DNA from: Akkermansiaceae bacterium
Lineage (GTDB): Bacteria; Verrucomicrobiota; Verrucomicrobiia; Verrucomicrobiales; Akkermansiaceae
DNA: 17,558 bases
Reading direction: 5' to 3'
Assembly: GCA_011524615.1 (NCBI GenBank)
Contig: WTJZ01000095.1
Location: forward strand, 1-17,558
The notes under the pieces are model-generated. The model saw nothing but the letters and a program-made list of their open reading frames with translations. It did no database searches and was not told the origin of the DNA. Made by a program: the position numbers and the translations under genes. Below, piece after piece: positions 14,547 through 17,558 of the stretch; position 1 is the stretch's first letter, and each line of letters opens with the position of its first letter.

Positions 14547-15686
14547 ATGACAAAATTCACTTATCCATTATTACTCATCTGTATTATTTCGGCAGGTTTG
14601 TTATATTATGTGTCTAAGCCTCTGGAGAAGGGAGATGCAGAGCTAGTGCAGGGGCGTGTGTCGGACGAATTTAAGTCACATATTGAGGCTTCTTACAGTG
14701 GCAATCTCTATACTCTCTTTAAAGATAAAGGTTTGTCTGATTTTAGCAAAGAGGAATTGATGGTCTTATTGGCATCACAGGATTCTCATTTATTGCGTGA
14801 GCTAGCGGAGAAGTTTGACGCACACTATACATTACAGCCTGAGGAGACAGTGAGCTTATTAGAGGGGTTAGCTGAGGGAGCGATTGCGCAGGGGCTCTGC
14901 AGTAATTTCCTGCTGTTTTCGTCACATGTGAACCAAGCACAGGAGCTCAATCAGATAGAGCTTAGCGTAGTTGGGAGTTGGTTGATGATGGATAGAGAGG
15001 CCTGTTATGAAGATTACGTCAAGAGTAAGAAGGAGGCAAAGCAGGCGCATCGACTCTCTCTCATGACTGCGGCGTATGTACAGGATCCATCTCTAGATTT
15101 AAGGGAGCTTTTGGAGTGGGGGGATACCTTAGGTGAGGATATAGGTATCTTAGCTCAGAAGTTGTCTGTGCATAGTACGGAAGAGTCTAGAGAGGTCGTT
15201 AATGCTTATTTCGAGCGTCATATTGAGCAGCCTCAAGTACAGGCTAGCCTGATGCTGTTGTTGAAGAAAACTCCTGAGCATTTGGCTGATAGTCAAATGG
15301 AGTGGCTCGCAACGGTAGACTTATCTCAGTGTAAGTTTGCGCCGCAGGTGGTCGGTTCCTTATTTTCTAGTATAGCACATAACAAGCCGCAACTTGTCGT
15401 CGATACTCTGAATGAAACAGACTATCTAGAAGCTTTTTTGTCAGAAGAGCAGAGAGAGAGTAGACTGGCGGACTTTTACTATCAGGAGTTTTATGATAAT
15501 GTCTTGTTTAATTACATTCAGAATATCGCTAAGTATGAATTTGAGAATGCGAATTATGCATTGGATAATATTGTGAACCCTCATATTAGGAGGGCATCAG
15601 AAAAGCATATTGAGAAACTACGCCCATACTATGAACAGCACCAAAAGGTGTCGAGACACCAAGAGGCTCTGGGAAATGGTAGGTAA
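14547..15686 (+). CDS. Hypothetical membrane-anchored alpha-helical protein
   Basis: The product has 379 residues and I recognise no family. Residues 5-22 are hydrophobic (YPLLLICIISAGLLYYVS) without a clear cleavage site, so it is an exported anchored or lipid-free signal-anchor protein. The remainder is predicted all-helical by composition and spacing. It has many Leu/Glu-rich segments (for example EETVSLLEGLAEGAIAQ and VQASLMLLLKKTPEHLADS), compatible with HEAT/TPR-like helical repeats, but no strict repeat can be aligned. The start is 32 bases after the previous stop with no Shine-Dalgarno sequence. Position and direction suggest it belongs to the same transcript as the fusion enzyme and the prodomain-like protein, perhaps as a periplasmic scaffold. 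Confidence 0.7.
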   Translation: MTKFTYPLLLICIISAGLLYYVSKPLEKGDAELVQGRVSDEFKSHIEASYSGNLYTLFKDKGLSDFSKEELMVLLASQDSHLLRELAEKFDAHYTLQPEETVSLLEGLAEGAIAQGLCSNFLLFSSHVNQAQELNQIELSVVGSWLMMDREACYEDYVKSKKEAKQAHRLSLMTAAYVQDPSLDLRELLEWGDTLGEDIGILAQKLSVHSTEESREVVNAYFERHIEQPQVQASLMLLLKKTPEHLADSQMEWLATVDLSQCKFAPQVVGSLFSSIAHNKPQLVVDTLNETDYLEAFLSEEQRESRLADFYYQEFYDNVLFNYIQNIAKYEFENANYALDNIVNPHIRRASEKHIEKLRPYYEQHQKVSRHQEALGNGR

Positions 15687-15713
15687 TTCAGGTGTGGTGT
15701 TCTTAAGGGTGTC

Positions 15714-15740
15714 TTGACCTCGTTCATAATCGCCTATACG
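15714..15740 (+). promoter_or_regulatory. Candidate promoter of the aldolase gene
   Basis: TTGACC (15714-15719) and TATACG (15735-15740) are 15 bases apart, and the second box ends 11 bases before the ATG. The downstream part (CTATACGG then GAGAGGGG) resembles the same region before 3524. The strong GAGAGGGG ribosome binding site overlaps the expected transcription start, which argues that the real boxes may be offset or the mRNA nearly leaderless. Confidence 0.4.
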
Positions 15741-15751
15741 GAGAGGGGTAT

Positions 15752-16585
15752 ATGAAATCATACCGTTTGAATCGCTTGTTTAATCCCGCTTCGGGAAAGT
15801 GCTTAGACATTGCTGTTGATCATGGCTTTTTCCGTGAAGGGACTTTTCTCAAGGGCATCGAAAACATTGAGACGGCTGTCGAGACGCTGATCCATGCTGA
15901 CCCAGATGCGATCCAGCTTACGGTGGGACAGGCTAAGCACCTCCAAGAAGTGCCTGGTAAGGATAAGCCTGCGCTGGTACTACGAACAGATACCGCAAAT
16001 GTCTATAATGCGAACTTACCTCCTAACCTCTATTGTCACTTATTAGAGGAGGCGGTCTTGCAGGCGGTGCGTCTGGATGCGGTCTGTGTAGTCGTGAATC
16101 TCTTCCTGGTTCCTGATCACCCAGAGATTACAGAGTACTGCCTTAAGAATATTCTGAAGCTCAAGAAGGACTGCGATCACTATGGAATGCCGATGATGGT
16201 AGAGCCAATCGCATTCTCTCCAGATCCAGCGAAGGGTCACTACAGTGTCGATGGCGATGCTGATAAGATCATTCCACTCGTCCGCCAAGCAGTGGAGTTG
16301 GGTGCTGATTTAATCAAGGCGGACCCAACCGAGAATGCAGAAGAGTATCATAAGGTGATCGAGATAGCTGGGCGCGTACCTGTGCTCGCGAGAGGTGGCA
16401 GCAAGGGCGATGATCGAGTCGTCTTGCAGAAGACCCGTACCTTGCTAGATCAGGGCGCTAAGGGACTTGTCTATGGCCGTAATATCATTCACCATGAGAA
16501 TCCAGCAGGAATGACGCAGGCTCTCATGGCGATGATCCATAACGATGCTAGTGTGGAGGAGGCATACTCCTTACTCCTCCCTTAA
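15752..16585 (+). CDS. Class I aldolase of the FbaB/LsrF (DhnA) family
   Basis: This 277-residue cytoplasmic TIM-barrel enzyme forms a Schiff base with a sugar-phosphate substrate. The lysine is Lys189 in GADLIKADPTEN, the family active-site strand. AVDHGFF (Asp23) at the first strand, PMMVEP, VPVLARGGSKGDD and GLVYGRNIIHHENP (phosphate-binding strands 7-8) are all intact. FbaB members cleave fructose-1,6-bisphosphate; LsrF acts on phospho-AI-2 products; others act on deoxy sugars. The sequence alone does not decide, and no lsr genes are nearby, so fructose-bisphosphate or a related substrate is the cautious choice. GAGAGGGG sits just before the ATG, the best ribosome binding site in the window. 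It stands alone, with its own putative promoter and a convergent neighbour. Confidence 0.9.
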   Translation: MKSYRLNRLFNPASGKCLDIAVDHGFFREGTFLKGIENIETAVETLIHADPDAIQLTVGQAKHLQEVPGKDKPALVLRTDTANVYNANLPPNLYCHLLEEAVLQAVRLDAVCVVVNLFLVPDHPEITEYCLKNILKLKKDCDHYGMPMMVEPIAFSPDPAKGHYSVDGDADKIIPLVRQAVELGADLIKADPTENAEEYHKVIEIAGRVPVLARGGSKGDDRVVLQKTRTLLDQGAKGLVYGRNIIHHENPAGMTQALMAMIHNDASVEEAYSLLLP

Positions 16586-16592
16586 GTCGGCA

Positions 16593-16622
16593 ATGAATGC
16601 CCCTGACTGAGGGGGGATTCAT
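16593..16622. terminator. Possible bidirectional terminator between convergent genes
   Basis: ATGAAT (16593-16598) pairs with ATTCAT (16617-16622), and CCCCT (16600-16604) pairs with AGGGG (16610-16614) around a 5-base loop, with an internal bulge (G against GG). It lies exactly between the aldolase stop and the protease stop. There is no T run on either side, so termination would be weak or factor-aided. Confidence 0.5.
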
Positions 16623-16631
16623 CATTGTGAT

Positions 16632-17501
16632 CTACTCTGCTGTATCTAGGGAGTAGATCGTGCAATCTGTATAATGTTCGAGCCACGGGAGCGCTGAGGC
16701 GAGACCGGTCCAATAGGCGATCTCCCCGTATCCAGAATCGATGGCTCCATCTGGGGTGACTCCAGCATTGAGTACCCCAATGATGACCCATTTATTATCG
16801 ATCTGGATGAGGGCTGGTCCGCCGCTGTCGCCTGCGGCTGTAATGGCTTCATACGTAGTTGGTCGCTCACTGCCCTTCGTGAGTGAGTTAGACTCAGGAG
16901 TGCCGTCATCAAAGTCCGCGAGAATGCGAGGTCCTTCTGCTTCCTTGGCATAGTGATCAAAGGTGTTTGTCCCCGCCAAGCGCCTTGCTGAGGGTTTCTT
17001 AGGGTAGAGGCCTCGAGACCCCAGACCTGATCGGCCATACCCTGTGAGGGTAATCTCTCGTCCTAGGAGGCTGGAGATATAACCGCAGACGGGGTAAGGT
17101 TCGATGTCGAGGACGGGGCGGTCTAAGCGGATCAGCGCTAGATCGGAGCCGTCTCCGTAGTCAGGGGCACCATCCTCTAATGTAGCCTTTGACCAAAAGT
17201 CATTGATGTAGCTCGCAATCTTTCTGGTCGTGAGTGGGTTATTAATGTCCGCTCCAAAGTATACAGTATCAGCGATGCCATCTTCCTTGATGATGTGACT
17301 CGCTGTGAGGATCGTCTGAGGGTCGATCAGTACACCTGAGGCCTTTGAGATATGCTGCCCACTGGCGCCTCGGTAGCCAATGGCAACTACGGCATCCAGC
17401 GGCTCAGCGAGTTTGATGCTCTGCTCTCTCCCTACCTTTTCAGAATAGACTACCGCAAAGAGGGGAGTCATCAGTAGGAGTGCAAGGGAGAGAAGTCGCA
17501 T
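16632..17501 (-). CDS. Secreted trypsin-like (S1 family) serine protease
   Basis: This 289-residue protein has a signal peptide (MRLLSLALLLMTPLFAVVYS, about 1-20), so it acts in the periplasm or outside. The chymotrypsin-fold triad is complete: His69 in LTASHII, Asp120 in GSDLALIRL and Ser226 in AGDSGGPAL. LTGYGRSG (near 152-159) matches the family's GWG-type strand. The residue six before the catalytic serine is Ala221-like rather than Asp, so trypsin specificity for Lys/Arg should not be assumed. It has few cysteines and no C-terminal PDZ domain, unlike DegP. It starts 3 bases after the stop of a further minus-strand frame that enters from the window's end, so it may be the second gene of an operon. 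It converges with the aldolase. Confidence 0.93.
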   Translation of the reverse strand: MRLLSLALLLMTPLFAVVYSEKVGREQSIKLAEPLDAVVAIGYRGASGQHISKASGVLIDPQTILTASHIIKEDGIADTVYFGADINNPLTTRKIASYINDFWSKATLEDGAPDYGDGSDLALIRLDRPVLDIEPYPVCGYISSLLGREITLTGYGRSGLGSRGLYPKKPSARRLAGTNTFDHYAKEAEGPRILADFDDGTPESNSLTKGSERPTTYEAITAAGDSGGPALIQIDNKWVIIGVLNAGVTPDGAIDSGYGEIAYWTGLASALPWLEHYTDCTIYSLDTAE

Positions 17502-17504
17502 GGA

Positions 17505-17558
17505 TTACTTACGGTTACGTGAGCGTACAGAGAATGGAATCGGAAGGCCGAGGCAGAT
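17505..17558 (-). CDS. C-terminal end of an unidentified protein (gene continues beyond the window)
   Basis: The minus-strand frame is open from the window edge for 17 codons and ends LPIPFSVRSRNRK with TAA at 17505-17507, three bases before the start of the serine protease. The tight spacing and basic tail look like a real gene end, but 17 codons can be open by chance. The product cannot be named. Confidence 0.35.
   Translation of the reverse strand: MCLGLPIPFSVRSRNRK

Noticed and set aside
15647..15660. GGTGTC-GA-GACACC inverted repeat near the end of the 14547-15686 gene
   Set aside because: Two-base loop, fully inside codons and no T run; not a usable terminator and probably chance.

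Overview
This looks like chromosomal DNA of a free-living Gram-negative bacterium, most likely Verrucomicrobiota (inference). The basis is a set of features rather than any one marker gene: an ECF-type sigma factor overlapping a membrane Ser/Thr kinase, a secreted SGNH esterase carrying PEP-CTERM-type beta-sandwich domains, a DUF4034 protein, and many starts with no Shine-Dalgarno sequence. No rRNA, tRNA or CRISPR array was seen.

Layout. Positions 1-432 hold the 5' part of a decayed IS30-type transposase, which stops abruptly next to the stop codon of a CNNM/DUF21 membrane protein (435-1484, minus). A strong terminator (1665-1696) ends the minus-strand pair trpA-dapF (1716-3338). Divergent from trpA is an exported DUF4034 protein with a probable beta-propeller (3524-5554), then a YqeY-family protein with its own terminator (5664-6186). 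Next come an ECF-like sigma factor (6263-6853) and, overlapping it by 11 bases, a transmembrane kinase (6843-8810). A WYL regulator of the CapW/BrxR type follows (8934-9713), then a 517-base gene-free, T-rich and C-poor stretch. It precedes a three-gene secreted/membrane cluster (10231-15686): a 1133-residue esterase-metalloprotease fusion, a membrane-anchored protein whose C-terminal half resembles a metalloprotease prodomain, and an alpha-helical anchored protein. A class I aldolase of the FbaB/LsrF type (15752-16585) faces a secreted trypsin-like protease (16632-17501, minus), and the last bases hold the tail of another minus-strand gene.

How it may work together. Biosynthetic genes (trpA, dapF, aldolase, yqeY) are interleaved with signalling and secreted-enzyme genes. 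The sigma factor and kinase are almost certainly co-translated and probably form one signalling unit. The kinase appears to use a WNK-like relocated ATP lysine. The 10231-15686 cluster could be an extracellular glycoprotein-processing system in which de-O-acetylation and proteolysis are carried by one polypeptide and the protease prodomain is supplied in trans by the next gene. That last idea is inference, but it is the most interesting candidate for something undescribed here.
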